From positions 1-64,000 of the forward strand of contig NZ_JAGGOT010000032.1 of the NCBI RefSeq assembly GCF_018614195.1: a DNA stretch of 64,000 bases. The letters are read 5' to 3'. The DNA is from Streptomyces sp. ISL-43 (GTDB lineage Bacteria > Actinomycetota > Actinomycetes > Streptomycetales > Streptomycetaceae). Below are positions 43,515-52,056 of this stretch, piece by piece. Every line of letters starts with the position of its first letter. Within the stretch, counting starts at the first letter, position 1. A model generated the notes under the pieces. It saw nothing but the letters and a program-made list of their open reading frames with translations, had not been told where the DNA came from and ran no database searches. Made by a program: the position numbers and the translations under genes.

Positions 43515-44051
43515 TCAGAGCTTGCGCAGGTTCCGGTCGAGGATCGCGCGCGTGCGGTCGATGTCGGCGGGCTCCTGGGCTCCCCGCTTCGGCAGTGCCG
43601 CGAGGCAGCTCGCGCGCGGGCCTCCGACCAAGACGAAGAGTTCCGGTGTCTCGACGTAATCCGTGAAGAGCTTCCAGTCGGTCGTGTACGACATGCTCTC
43701 GCCCGTGGTCGCGGCGCCCCGCTCGTCGACCACCGTGCGGCACTGCCCGTACTGCGCCATCACGCTGTGGAGCCGGCGCGCCATGCCGCGTCGACCCCGT
43801 ACGACACCGATGAGCCCGGCGCCCAGGCCCACCACCGCGCTGATCACGACGACGATCGGCAGGAACCCGCGGAACAGGCCGAACGCCACCACGAGGAGGG
43901 TCGTCATCAGCGGGAGCAGGACCGTCTCCGCCCGGCCCGCTCCGGTCCGCCGGGCGCGGGCCCGGACGGCCCCCCGAAGGTCGTCGAGCGTCGGCCGGTA
44001 GGCGAATACGGCCTGCTCCGTCCGCTGTGCGTGATCCCCACTCGTGTTCAT
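43515..44051 (-). CDS. YcxB-like membrane protein
   Basis: 178 aa. An N-terminal domain (TEQAVFAYRPTLDDLRGAVRA), two adjacent TM helices (about 44-82), and a C-terminal PH-like domain (YGQCRTVVDERGAATTGES, WKLFTDYVETPELFVLVGG). This matches the YcxB family of unknown function. It lies 22 nt after uppS on the same strand but shares no obvious role with it. Confidence 0.8.
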   Translation of the reverse strand: MNTSGDHAQRTEQAVFAYRPTLDDLRGAVRARARRTGAGRAETVLLPLMTTLLVVAFGLFRGFLPIVVVISAVVGLGAGLIGVVRGRRGMARRLHSVMAQYGQCRTVVDERGAATTGESMSYTTDWKLFTDYVETPELFVLVGGPRASCLAALPKRGAQEPADIDRTRAILDRNLRKL

Positions 44052-44073
44052 GAAACTGGAGCGTAGGGGACGC

Positions 44074-44898
44074 TCAGGCCGAGGCGCCCGGCTCCCCCTG
44101 GTTCGGGACGGCCCCGCCGAAGCGGCGGTCCCGCTGGGCGTACTCGTAGCAGGCCGCCCAGAGGTTGCGGCGGTCGAAGTCCGGCCACAGGACGTCCTGG
44201 AAGACCATCTCGGCGTACGCGCTCTGCCAGAGCAGGTAGTTGGAGGTGCGCTGTTCGCCGCTCGGCCGCAGGAAGAGGTCCACGTCCGGCATGTCCGGGT
44301 AGTACATGTACTTCGCGAAGGTCTTCTCGTTGACCTTCGACGGGTCGAGCCGGCCGGCCGCCACGTCGCGCGCGATCGCCTGCGCCGCGTCCGCGATCTC
44401 GGCGCGGCCGCCGTAGTTGACGCAGAAGTACAGGGTCATCGCGTCGTTGTCGACGGTCTGCTCCTGCGCGACCTGCAGCTCCTGGACGACCGACTTCCAC
44501 ATCTTCGGCATGCGGCCGACCCAGCGGATGCGGATGCCCAGCTCGTTCATCTCGTCGCGCCGGCGCCGGATGACGTCGCGGTTGAAGTTCATGAGGAAGC
44601 GCACCTCGTCGGGCGAGCGCTTCCAGTTCTCCGTCGAGAAGGCATAGAGGGAGAGGTTCTTGACGCCCATCTCCAGGCAGCCCTTGAGCACGTCGAGTAC
44701 GACACCCTCGCCCACCTTGTGGCCCTCGGTCCGCGGCAGTCCGCGCTCCTTGGCCCAGCGGCCGTTGCCGTCCATGACGACCGCGACGTGGTTCGGGACG
44801 AGCTCGCCGGGGATCTTCGGCGGACGCTCACCGGACGGGTGCGGCTCGGGAACCTTGTACTCGCGGCGAGAGCGTCCCAGAATCCCGCGTCGTGCCAT
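44074..44898 (-). CDS. uppS: Isoprenyl transferase (undecaprenyl diphosphate synthase type)
   Basis: 274 aa cis-prenyltransferase making the polyprenyl diphosphate lipid carrier for cell-wall synthesis. HVAVVMDGNGRWAKERGLPR holds the catalytic Asp43, GHKVGEG follows, and the C-terminal block with RPSGEQRTSNYLLWQSAYAE binds IPP. An N-terminal basic extension of about 35 residues is typical for Streptomyces. ATG 44898 has GGAG 8 nt upstream. It follows recO by 11 nt, an operon arrangement common in actinobacteria. Confidence 0.95.
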   Translation of the reverse strand: MARRGILGRSRREYKVPEPHPSGERPPKIPGELVPNHVAVVMDGNGRWAKERGLPRTEGHKVGEGVVLDVLKGCLEMGVKNLSLYAFSTENWKRSPDEVRFLMNFNRDVIRRRRDEMNELGIRIRWVGRMPKMWKSVVQELQVAQEQTVDNDAMTLYFCVNYGGRAEIADAAQAIARDVAAGRLDPSKVNEKTFAKYMYYPDMPDVDLFLRPSGEQRTSNYLLWQSAYAEMVFQDVLWPDFDRRNLWAACYEYAQRDRRFGGAVPNQGEPGASA

Positions 44899-44909
44899 GT
44901 GCCCAGCTC

Positions 44910-45656
44910 CTATTTCTCGACGTATCGAAGGGAGCGTAGCCCGCGCTCCAGATGCCAGTGCAAGTAGGCGGAGACCAGCCCGCTGCCCTCCCGCACGTGA
45001 CGCGCCTCGCACGCGTCGGCATGCCCCCAGTCGCCCGTCAGCAGCGCGCTGAGCAGGGCGATGGCCTCCGACGAGGGTACGACGCTGCCGGGGACGCGGC
45101 AGTCGCCGCATATGACCCCGCCGGCGCCGACGGAGAAGTGCCGGTTGGGGCCGTGGATCCCGCACTTCGCGCAGTCGTCGAAGCTGGGCGCGTAGCCGTT
45201 GACGGCCAGCGAGCGCAGCAGGAAGGCGTCGAGGATGAGGTTGGGCGCGTGTTCGCCGCGCGAGAGGGTGCGCAGCGCGCCGACGAGCAGCAGGTACTGC
45301 TGCACGGCGGGCTCGCCCTCGTGGTCGGTGAACCGCTCGGCGGTCTCCAGCATCGCGGTGCCGGCGGTGTAGCGGGCGTAGTCGGTGACGATGCCGTTGC
45401 CGTACGGGGCGATGATCTGGGTCTGCGTGCAGAGCGGCAGGCTGCGGCCGATCAACTCGTTGCCGCGCGCGAAGAACTGCACGTCGGCGTGGGAGAAAGG
45501 TTCCAGCCCGGCGCCGAACTTGGACTTCGTACGCCGGACACCGCGGGCGACGGCCCGGACCCGGCCGTGGCCCCGGGTGAGCAGCGTGATGATGCGGTCC
45601 GCCTCACCCAGCTTCTGGGTGCGCAGCACGATGCCGTCGTCGCGGAACAGGCTCAT
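44910..45656 (-). CDS. recO: DNA repair protein RecO
   Basis: 248 aa recombination mediator that loads RecA with RecF/RecR. The N-terminal OB fold begins SLFRDDGIVLRTQKLGEADR, and the C-terminal part carries a zinc site: CAKCG near 180 and CGDC near 205. Length matches the family. The start is at ATG 45656, close to GACAAT. It is followed by uppS on the same strand. Confidence 0.94.
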   Translation of the reverse strand: MSLFRDDGIVLRTQKLGEADRIITLLTRGHGRVRAVARGVRRTKSKFGAGLEPFSHADVQFFARGNELIGRSLPLCTQTQIIAPYGNGIVTDYARYTAGTAMLETAERFTDHEGEPAVQQYLLLVGALRTLSRGEHAPNLILDAFLLRSLAVNGYAPSFDDCAKCGIHGPNRHFSVGAGGVICGDCRVPGSVVPSSEAIALLSALLTGDWGHADACEARHVREGSGLVSAYLHWHLERGLRSLRYVEK

Positions 45657-45709
45657 GGCCCCATTGTCCCGTACCCCGCTGACAGGACGGCCTCCCGGAA
45701 CGGCAGCGG

Positions 45710-45737
45710 CCCCCGCCGGGCGCGAGCCCGGCGGGGG
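45710..45737 (-). terminator. Terminator of the NCS2 permease gene
   Basis: CCCCCGCCGGGC (45710-45721) pairs perfectly with 45726-45737 around GCGA, 16 nt beyond the permease stop and upstream of recO. Confidence 0.8.
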
Positions 45738-45753
45738 ACACCCCTTGGGAGGA

Positions 45754-47283
45754 TCAGGCGGACGGCGTCGGGGCGGCGTGCTCGCCCTCGGCCGACTGGG
45801 CCGGTATGGCTGCCGTGTCCTCGTCGTCCACCGCCGGGGCGGCGACCTCCGGGGCGGCGGCCTCGGGGGCGGCGGCCTCCGCGGCGGCGGCTTCCGGGGC
45901 GGCGGCCTGCGGGGCGCTGTGCGCGTCGTCCTTGCCCAGGCCGTTGAAGATCAGGTTGAGGACGATCGCGGCCGTGGCGCCCAGCGTCACACCGCTGTTG
46001 AGGAGCGAGGAGAGGTCCGTGTCCATGTGGTCCTTGAAGAGCACCGGGACGGTGGCCGGGAGCAGGGCGAAGGCCAGGGAGACGCCCACGACCAGCGCGT
46101 TCTTCTCCTCCTTGAGGTCGACCTTGGCCAGGGTCTGGATACCGGCCAGGGCCACCATGGCGAACATCACCGTCGCCGCGCCGCCGAGCACTCCGTGCGG
46201 GACCGCGGCGACGATCGCGGCGGCCTTCGGGATCAGCCCCAGCACGATCATGAAGACGCCCGCGGCGACCACGACGAAGCGGCTCTTGACCTTGGTCATG
46301 CGGACCAGGCCGACGTTCTCGGCGAAGGCCACGTACGGGAAGGAGTTGAGGACGCCGCCCAGCGCGGTCGCGGCCCCGTCGGCGCGCAGGGCGCGGGCCA
46401 CGGTCTCGCTGTCGATCTCCTTGCCGACGATGTCGCCGACGGCGTACGTGTCACCGGTGGTCTCGACCATGGTGATCAGCATGACGATGAGCATCAGCAG
46501 GATCGGGAACCACGCGAACTTCGGGGCTCCGTAGTGGAACGGGGTGGTGATGCCGATCCAGTCCGAGTTGCTCACGTCGCCGAACTTGGCGTCGCCGAGC
46601 AGGAAGGCGACGACGGTGCCGCCGACCAGGCCGAGCAGGATGGAGATGCTGTTGAGGAAGGGCTTGCCGAGCTTCATCAGGACGAGGATGAAGAGCATCG
46701 TGCCGCCGGCGTAGGCGAAGTGCTTGGGGTCGCCGAAGTCGGGGCTGCCGACGCCGCCCGCGGCGTCGTTGAGACCGACGGGGATCAGCACGATGCCGAG
46801 GACGGTGATCACCGTGCCGGTGACGACCGGCGGGAAGAGCCTCATGACCGTACGGAAGGCCTTGGGAGGCAGCCAGGCGAAGGCGAAGGTGGCGATGCCG
46901 GCCGTGATGACCGCGCCGTAGATGACGAGCAGGCCCGCCGTACCGCCGCCCGCTCCGAGACCGATGGCGATCATCGGGGACACCGCGGTGAAGGTGACGC
47001 CCTGGATCAGAGGCAGCCGCGCGCCGATCCGGCCGATGCCCCACGCCTGGATGATCGAGGCGATACCGCAGGTGAAGAGGTCGGCGTTGATCAGGTAGAC
47101 CAGCTGCTCGGTGGTGAGCCCGAGGGCGCCACCGACGATGATCGGAACGATCACCGCACCGGCGTAGAACGCGAGTACGTGCTGGAAGCCGTACAGCGCG
47201 AGCTTGGGGAGGGGGAGCACCTCGTCGACCGGGTGCGTGCTCTGCTCTCCGTTGGCGGAAAGCGGTGCGGCGACACGTGCCAT
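45754..47283 (-). CDS. NCS2 family purine/uracil permease
   Basis: 509 aa. About 12-14 TM helices with the nucleobase:cation symporter-2 pattern: LPLPKLALYGFQHVLAFYAG at the start, PLIQGVTFTAVSP in TM3, and AFAENVGLVRMTKVKSRFVV, the signature block. It imports xanthine, uric acid or uracil with H+; the exact base is not certain. The C-terminal ~60 residues after the last TM are an Ala/Pro/Glu-rich tail built from a 15-bp tandem repeat. ATG 47283 has an AAGGGCAAGG site; a TTG at 47301 lacks one. Confidence 0.9.
   Translation of the reverse strand: MARVAAPLSANGEQSTHPVDEVLPLPKLALYGFQHVLAFYAGAVIVPIIVGGALGLTTEQLVYLINADLFTCGIASIIQAWGIGRIGARLPLIQGVTFTAVSPMIAIGLGAGGGTAGLLVIYGAVITAGIATFAFAWLPPKAFRTVMRLFPPVVTGTVITVLGIVLIPVGLNDAAGGVGSPDFGDPKHFAYAGGTMLFILVLMKLGKPFLNSISILLGLVGGTVVAFLLGDAKFGDVSNSDWIGITTPFHYGAPKFAWFPILLMLIVMLITMVETTGDTYAVGDIVGKEIDSETVARALRADGAATALGGVLNSFPYVAFAENVGLVRMTKVKSRFVVVAAGVFMIVLGLIPKAAAIVAAVPHGVLGGAATVMFAMVALAGIQTLAKVDLKEEKNALVVGVSLAFALLPATVPVLFKDHMDTDLSSLLNSGVTLGATAAIVLNLIFNGLGKDDAHSAPQAAAPEAAAAEAAAPEAAAPEVAAPAVDDEDTAAIPAQSAEGEHAAPTPSA
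45836..45910. repeat. 15-bp tandem repeat coding the permease C-terminal tail
   Basis: Five imperfect copies of GGGGCGGCGGCCTCC (units 45836, 45851, 45866, 45881, 45896) encode repeated Ala-Ala-Pro-Glu-Ala-like units in the cytoplasmic tail of the NCS2 permease. Confidence 0.85.
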
Positions 47284-47332
47284 CTCTGCCTTGCCCTTCA
47301 ATGAGGTAGGTACCTGAGAGGAATCTGGTTAT

Positions 47333-47373
47333 CCCTGGCCGGAGTGGGTCGCTAACCCGTTGGTCCGCCAGGG
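47333..47373 (-). promoter_or_regulatory. Structured 5' leader of the NCS2 permease gene
   Basis: On the transcript, CCCTGGC (rc of 47367-47373) pairs with GCCAGGG (rc of 47333-47339), enclosing an inner GGGT/ACCC stem (47346-47349 with 47355-47358). The element lies 50-90 nt before the ATG. It does not match a purine riboswitch core that I can recognise. Confidence 0.35.
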
Positions 47374-47384
47374 TTGTCAGTGCG

Positions 47385-47394
47385 TTCACGTGAA
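47385..47394. promoter_or_regulatory. TTCACGTGAA palindrome upstream of the permease
   Basis: Perfect 10-bp palindrome about 100 nt before the permease ATG; a possible operator, regulator unknown. Confidence 0.3.
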
Positions 47395-47527
47395 TCGAAG
47401 CCCCGCGGTGTTACCGCCGGCGTCTCGTCGTGTGACCGGAATTGAACGCCTGTGGGGCCGCTCACAGATATCGTCGACTTCCACAAAGTGTTGAGGCGCG
47501 AGAGTGCTCGATCTGGAGGTTTCACCA

Positions 47528-47575
47528 GTGGCGGAGCACGTCGGGGTCAGCTATGGCCAACGGTTCACAGAATGA
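47528..47575 (+). other. Possible 15-aa micro-ORF with strong ribosome site
   Basis: GTG at 47528, TGA at 47573-47575, with GGAGG (47515-47519) 8 nt upstream. The next ATG overlaps its stop as ATGA (47572), opening a long frame whose codon use is not coding-like. It may be a regulatory peptide or chance. Confidence 0.2.
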
Positions 47576-47831
47576 CCGGTTCCCGCTGCGCGAACGCGAA
47601 GGCCCTACGGGATGACGTGCGGGTTAACGCTTCGCGGGGGTTCGGCGGCGCAAACGAGAAGGCGCTCCTCCGACCGTCCACCTGGTGGACTCATCACACA
47701 CGGATGGCACGGCTCCACGGTTCAAACGGAGCGCGAAAGGCTCGAAATCGAGGGTGCGAGGCTGGATCGTTACCTCGAAATGTGCCGTTTTATCCCATCC
47801 CGGGGGCGGCGACGGCATGTGAAACGGCCGG

Positions 47832-47850
47832 CCTGGCCGAAACGGCCAGG
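47832..47850 (-). terminator. Terminator of the TerB-like gene
   Basis: CCTGGCCG-AAA-CGGCCAGG, perfect 8-bp arms, 57 nt beyond the stop at 47907. Confidence 0.6.
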
Positions 47851-47906
47851 TCGCGGCTCGCCCTGAGACACGAGGCATCTTCGAACGAACGCGGCTCGGT
47901 GGTCCC

Positions 47907-48602
47907 CTACGGGGCCCGGACCGCCGACAGCAGCCGTGCCACCTCGTCCGTGTCGATCCGCAGCGCCGCGCCCACCGTCGCGAGCACCTCGCGCTCCGCG
48001 GGGATGTACGGGCCGTCCGCCAGCGCCACGCGCGCGCCCTGCAGCAGAATCGATTCGCGCCCGGGGGCGGCCAGGTGTGAAGCCAGTGGTTCCAGGACCT
48101 CGTGCAGCTCGATCGAGAGCGCGGCGCCGCAGCAGTCCGGGCCGTCGTAGAGCCCGAGCCGCCCCTCGTCGGTGGCCAGCGCCTCCACGAGGGACTCCAG
48201 CTGCTCCTCCGTGCAGTCCTGGAACCCGGCCGACCGTACGGCGCCCACGGCGGCCTCCAGCGCGCTGCGCGACACCGTCCCGCCGGCGGCCAGCACGGCC
48301 AGCGTCACCGTGTGCACGGCGTCGCGCAGCAGAGCGGTGAAGCGGGTGGTGGTGAGGTGGTCCAGGACCTCGGTGGCGAAGCGCTCGCGGCAGCCCTGGC
48401 ATTCGACGACGGGGCCCGCCTGCCCGCGCGGCAGCAGCGGCACCCCGAGGACGGTGAACCGGCGGCGCCCGGTGCGCCGGCGGTAATTGCGGTCCCCACC
48501 GCAGTCAGGGCAGAAGAACTCCCCGTCCCCCACGGTGCTCCAGGTGGTGCGGATGCCCCAGACCGTCAGCTTCCGGCCGTCCCCACCCCGAACTGGCAGC
48601 AC
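47907..48602 (-). CDS. TerB-family tellurite-resistance-like protein with zinc ribbon
   Basis: 231 aa. The N-terminus has a zinc ribbon (FFCPDCGGDRNYRRR and VECQGCRERF, four Cys), and the C-terminal 150 residues are helical with the TerB pattern (LLRDAVHTVTLAVLAAGG to VALADGPYIPAEREVLATVG). TerB proteins occur in stress-response and membrane-associated systems; here it is single and no other ter genes are present, so tellurite resistance should not be assumed. GTG 48602 has GGAGG 6 nt upstream. Confidence 0.8.
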   Translation of the reverse strand: MLPVRGGDGRKLTVWGIRTTWSTVGDGEFFCPDCGGDRNYRRRTGRRRFTVLGVPLLPRGQAGPVVECQGCRERFATEVLDHLTTTRFTALLRDAVHTVTLAVLAAGGTVSRSALEAAVGAVRSAGFQDCTEEQLESLVEALATDEGRLGLYDGPDCCGAALSIELHEVLEPLASHLAAPGRESILLQGARVALADGPYIPAEREVLATVGAALRIDTDEVARLLSAVRAP

Positions 48603-48763
48603 GTCGCACCTCCGTAACCTTCCGGCAGCATCGCCGGGTTGGCGTGATGTTAGCCACATCGATGAGGATGCGTCAGGCGTGTGACAAGACAACATCCGCC
48701 GGGCCCCGTACTTGGCCGATCTGCGCCCCTGCCGGGAAGCGGTGCGAAGGCGGGCGAAAACGG

Positions 48764-48801
48764 CGTGACCCCGCCCCTCCGGGAGGAGGGACGGGGTCAC
48801 G
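48764..48801 (-). terminator. Terminator of leuA
   Basis: CGTGACCCCG (48764-48773) pairs with CGGGGTCACG (48792-48801), with an inner CCCTCC/GGAGG stem, 51 nt beyond the leuA stop. Confidence 0.8.
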
Positions 48802-48851
48802 AAGCGCATGTACGGCAGGGATCAGCCGGACAGGGATCAGCCGGACGGGGT

Positions 48852-50615
48852 TCAGCGGCCCGCGCGGTTGACGGCGGAGATGACCGCCTTCAGGGAGGCG
48901 CGGGTGGTGTTGGCGTCGATGCCGATGCCCCACAGGACGCGGCCGTCGATCGCGCACTCGATGTACGAGGCGGCGACGGCGGAGGCGCCCTCGCTCATCG
49001 TGTGCTCGGTGTAGTCCAGCAGGCGGGCGTCGATGCCGATGCCGGCCAGCGCGTCGAAGAAGGCCGAGATCGGGCCGTTGCCGGTGCCGTTCAGCACGGT
49101 GTCCACGCCGTCCACGACCGCCTCGACGGTCAGCGTGTCCGTGCCGTCCTTGTCGGTGGTGGTCTGACCGGAACGCAGCTGGATGCGGCCCCACGGGTTC
49201 TCCGGGTTGGGCAGGTACTCGTCCTGGAAGACGTCCCAGATCGCCTTCGGGGTGACCTCGCCGCCCTCGGAGTCGGTCTTGGCCTGGATGATCCGCGAGA
49301 ACTCGATCTGCATGCGGCGCGGCAGGTCCAGCTTGTGGTCGTTCTTCAGGACGTACGCGATGCCGCCCTTGCCGGACTGCGAGTTGACCCGGATGACCGC
49401 CTCGTAGGAGCGGCCGACGTCCTTGGGGTCGATGGGCAGGTACGGGACCGCCCACTCGATGTCGTCGACGGTCTTGCCGGCGGCGGCCGCGTCGGCCTCC
49501 ATGGCGTCGAAGCCCTTCTTGATGGCGTCCTGGTGGGAGCCGGAGAAGGCGGTGTAGACCAGATCGCCCGCGTAGGGGTGGCGCGGATGTACTTCCATCT
49601 GGTTGCAGTACTCGCTCGTACGACGGATCTCGTCGATCTGCGAGAAGTCGATCTGCGGGTCGATGCCCTGCGAGAACAGGTTCATGCCCAGCGTGATCAG
49701 GTCGACGTTGCCGGTGCGCTCGCCCTGGCCGAACAGGCAGCCCTCGATGCGGTCGGCGCCGGCCATCAGGGCCAGTTCGGCGGCGGCCACGGCCGTGCCG
49801 CGGTCGTTGTGCGGGTGCACGGAGATGCAGATGTGCTCGCGGCGGGTCAGGTTGCGGGCCATCCACTCGAAGCGGTCCGCGTGCGTGGAGGGCGTCGAGC
49901 GCTCCACGGTGGCGGGCAGGTTCAGGATGATCTCGCGGCCCTCGGACGGCTGCCACACGTCGCAGACGGCCTCGCAGACCTCCAGGGCGAAGTCCAGCTC
50001 GGTGTCGGTGAAGATCTCCGGGCTGTACTGGTAGCCGAAGGTGGTCTCCGGGCCCAGCAGCTTGCCGGCGTACTCCATGACCAGGCGGGTGCCGTCGACG
50101 GCGATCTGCTTGATCTGCTCCTTGGAGCCGCGGAAGACGACCCGGCGGAAGGTCGGGGCGGTCGCGTTGTACAGGTGTACGGTGGCGCGCTTGGCGCCGA
50201 CCAGCGACTCCACGGTCCGCTCGATCAGGTCCTCGCGGGCCTGGGTCAGTACGGAGATGGTGACGTCGTCCGGGATCGCGCCCTCTTCGATGATGGAGCG
50301 CACGAAGGCGAAGTCGGTCTCACCGGAGGACGGGAAGCCGACCTCGATCTCCTTGTAGCCCATGCGCACCAGCAGGTCGAACATCTCGCGCTTGCGGGCG
50401 GGGGTCATCGGGTCGATCAGCGACTGGTTGCCGTCGCGCAGGTCGGTGGACAGCCAGCGGGGCGCCTTGGTGACGCGGGCCTCGGGCCAGGTGCGGTCGG
50501 GGATGTCCACCTGCTCGTACGAGCCGTACTTGTGGATCGGCATCCCGGAGGGCTTCTGGGTGTGGGTCGCGTTCGTGATGGGCGTGGGGCGACCGACAAA
50601 AGTGTGCTGGCTCAT
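48852..50615 (-). CDS. leuA: 2-isopropylmalate synthase
   Basis: 587 aa, first committed enzyme of leucine synthesis (acetyl-CoA + 2-oxoisovalerate). STDLRDGNQSLIDPM is the catalytic/metal motif at the start of the TIM barrel, HPHNDRGTAVAAAELAL and GCLFGQGERTGNVDL follow, and the C-terminal regulatory domain (about 450-587) for leucine feedback inhibition is present. ATG 50615 has GAGGAG 9 nt upstream. Expression is probably controlled by the leucine leader peptide at 50718-50765, and the enzyme itself by leucine (family knowledge). Confidence 0.96.
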   Translation of the reverse strand: MSQHTFVGRPTPITNATHTQKPSGMPIHKYGSYEQVDIPDRTWPEARVTKAPRWLSTDLRDGNQSLIDPMTPARKREMFDLLVRMGYKEIEVGFPSSGETDFAFVRSIIEEGAIPDDVTISVLTQAREDLIERTVESLVGAKRATVHLYNATAPTFRRVVFRGSKEQIKQIAVDGTRLVMEYAGKLLGPETTFGYQYSPEIFTDTELDFALEVCEAVCDVWQPSEGREIILNLPATVERSTPSTHADRFEWMARNLTRREHICISVHPHNDRGTAVAAAELALMAGADRIEGCLFGQGERTGNVDLITLGMNLFSQGIDPQIDFSQIDEIRRTSEYCNQMEVHPRHPYAGDLVYTAFSGSHQDAIKKGFDAMEADAAAAGKTVDDIEWAVPYLPIDPKDVGRSYEAVIRVNSQSGKGGIAYVLKNDHKLDLPRRMQIEFSRIIQAKTDSEGGEVTPKAIWDVFQDEYLPNPENPWGRIQLRSGQTTTDKDGTDTLTVEAVVDGVDTVLNGTGNGPISAFFDALAGIGIDARLLDYTEHTMSEGASAVAASYIECAIDGRVLWGIGIDANTTRASLKAVISAVNRAGR

Positions 50616-50657
50616 GACGTAGGGCTCCTCGCGTGTCCGCGTGTAGTTCGCTGGGAC

Positions 50658-50712
50658 GGCCGACGACGGTCGCAAAACCGCAACACCAAACTCCGCGGGG
50701 AGGGGGTCGGCC
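50658..50712 (-). promoter_or_regulatory. Attenuator-type structure between leader peptide and leuA
   Basis: GGCCGAC (rc of 50706-50712) pairs with GTCGGCC (rc of 50658-50664) in the transcript, with an inner CGGT/ACCG stem. It begins right after the leader-peptide stop and ends about 42 nt before the leuA ATG, so a ribosome stalled at the Leu codons could change it. The exact switching partners are not determined. Confidence 0.5.
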
Positions 50713-50717
50713 TACGA

Positions 50718-50765
50718 CTACAGGCCCTCGCCGCGGCAGCTAAGGAGAAGCAGCCCGAAACGCAT
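50718..50765 (-). CDS. leuA leader peptide (leucine-rich)
   Basis: 15 aa peptide MRFGLLLLSCRGEGL with four consecutive Leu codons (CTG CTT CTC CTT) and one more at the end, then TAG. It is followed by an inverted repeat and leuA 100 nt downstream. This is the classical layout of amino-acid attenuation; leucine leader peptides in front of leuA have been described in actinobacteria. The ribosome site is weak. It is too short to be found by length, so recognition rests on Leu content and position. Confidence 0.7.
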   Translation of the reverse strand: MRFGLLLLSCRGEGL

Positions 50766-50990
50766 GATGGGCCGAGCCTAACCGAGCCGCCCCGTAATCC
50801 GGGACCTGTTTCAGTATGCAAGACCCCTGCGCCCGATTTGCACCCTTTGTGAGCTAAGCCTCGTTCGCTCACGCGAGATCGGCCCGAGGTCCGGGTGATC
50901 CGTCAACGCGATGCGACCGCTTTAAGACGACCGAATGAATCATGGTCGCCCCTAGTGACATTCTCGTCACCCGCTGCCACATTGCCGGGC

Positions 50991-52046
50991 ATGGATGCCT
51001 TCCACGCCCACAGTCACCCCACCTTCTGCACCGTGGTGCCGCCGCACCTCCTGGACAAGATCGCCCGGTCCGAGGACGCCGCCCGCGCGGCCGCCGCGCG
51101 GCGCACCCTCGAACTGGACGCCTCCCACCGCGTCCGGCGCCTGATGGCGGTCCTCCCGCCCGCGGGGGACGCGGTCCCCGACACCCCCGAGCGGACCATC
51201 CACGACGCGCAGCACCACACCCGGCTCCCCGGCAAGAAGGTCCGCGGCGAGGGCGGGGAGGCGAGCAAGGACGCCAGCGTCAACCGCGCCTACGCCGGGC
51301 TCGGGGCCACCTTCGAGCTGTACCTCAAGGCCTTCGGCCGCCACTCGATCGACGACGCCGGCCTGCCGCTGAACGCCAGCGTCCACTACGACCGGCTGTA
51401 CAACAACGCCTTCTGGGACGGCAGCCAGATGGTCTTCGGCGACGGGGACGGGGACCTCTTCCTCGACTTCACCGTCTCCGTGGACGTCATCGGGCACGAG
51501 CTGACCCACGGGGTCACCCAGTACACCGCCGACCTCGAGTACTTCGGCCAGTCCGGCGCGCTCAACGAGTCCATGTCCGATGTCTTCGGCTCCCTCATCA
51601 AGCAGTACTCGCTGGACCAGACGGCCGAGGAGGCCGACTGGCTGATCGGCGCCGGGCTGCTCGGTCCGTCCGTCGACAGCGGCTCCGCCCTGCGGTCGAT
51701 GAAGGCGCCCGGGACGGCGTACGAGGACGACGAGCTCGGCAAGGACCCGCAGCCCGCGACGATGGACGGCTACGTCCGCACCTCCCGCGACAACGGCGGG
51801 GTGCACATCAACTCCGGCATCCCCAACCACGCCTTCTACATCGTGGCGACCGAGCTCGGCGGCAAGGCCTGGGAGCGGGCCGGGCGGATCTGGTACGACA
51901 CGCTGACCGGCGGGCAGCTCGGCCCGAAGGCGGACTTCGCGGAGTTCGCCGCCCTGACGGTCACCGCGGCCGTGGCCCGGTACGGGGAGGGCGGCGCGGA
52001 ACACCAGGCGCTGCAGAAGGCGTGGTCGGCGGTCGGGTTGGGGTAG
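50991..52046 (+). CDS. M4 family metallopeptidase (protealysin-like)
   Basis: 351 aa thermolysin-fold zinc protease. The N-terminal short propeptide-like region contains CTVVPPHLLDKIARS, typical of the protealysin group, then the catalytic core with VIGHELTHGVTQY (zinc ligands His169 and His173, catalytic Glu170), Glu193 in GALNESMSD and the active-site His in GGVHINSGIPNHAFY. No signal peptide is visible, as in protealysin-like proteases. The next gene encodes an emfourin-like inhibitor. ATG 50991 starts just before MDAFHAHSHPTFC. Confidence 0.93.
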   Translation: MDAFHAHSHPTFCTVVPPHLLDKIARSEDAARAAAARRTLELDASHRVRRLMAVLPPAGDAVPDTPERTIHDAQHHTRLPGKKVRGEGGEASKDASVNRAYAGLGATFELYLKAFGRHSIDDAGLPLNASVHYDRLYNNAFWDGSQMVFGDGDGDLFLDFTVSVDVIGHELTHGVTQYTADLEYFGQSGALNESMSDVFGSLIKQYSLDQTAEEADWLIGAGLLGPSVDSGSALRSMKAPGTAYEDDELGKDPQPATMDGYVRTSRDNGGVHINSGIPNHAFYIVATELGGKAWERAGRIWYDTLTGGQLGPKADFAEFAALTVTAAVARYGEGGAEHQALQKAWSAVGLG

Positions 52047-52056
52047 AAGGCCGGTC

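Larger units (their letters stand above)
47284..47906. other. 623-nt region without a convincing gene
   Basis: It includes the permease leader and promoter, the TTCACGTGAA palindrome, a 15-bp palindrome GTCCACCTGGTGGAC (47676-47690) and a terminator (47832-47850). A 15-codon GTG frame (47528-47575) has an excellent GGAGG 8 nt upstream, but its product resembles nothing I know. Confidence 0.5.

Noticed and set aside
47710..47735. GGTTCAAA tRNA-like T-arm
   Set aside because: The stem encloses an 11-nt loop instead of 7 and no acceptor or anticodon arm can be built around it.
47572..48150. Long plus-strand frame overlapping the micro-ORF stop as ATGA
   Set aside because: Third codon positions are not clearly G/C-biased and most of it runs antisense to the TerB-like gene.
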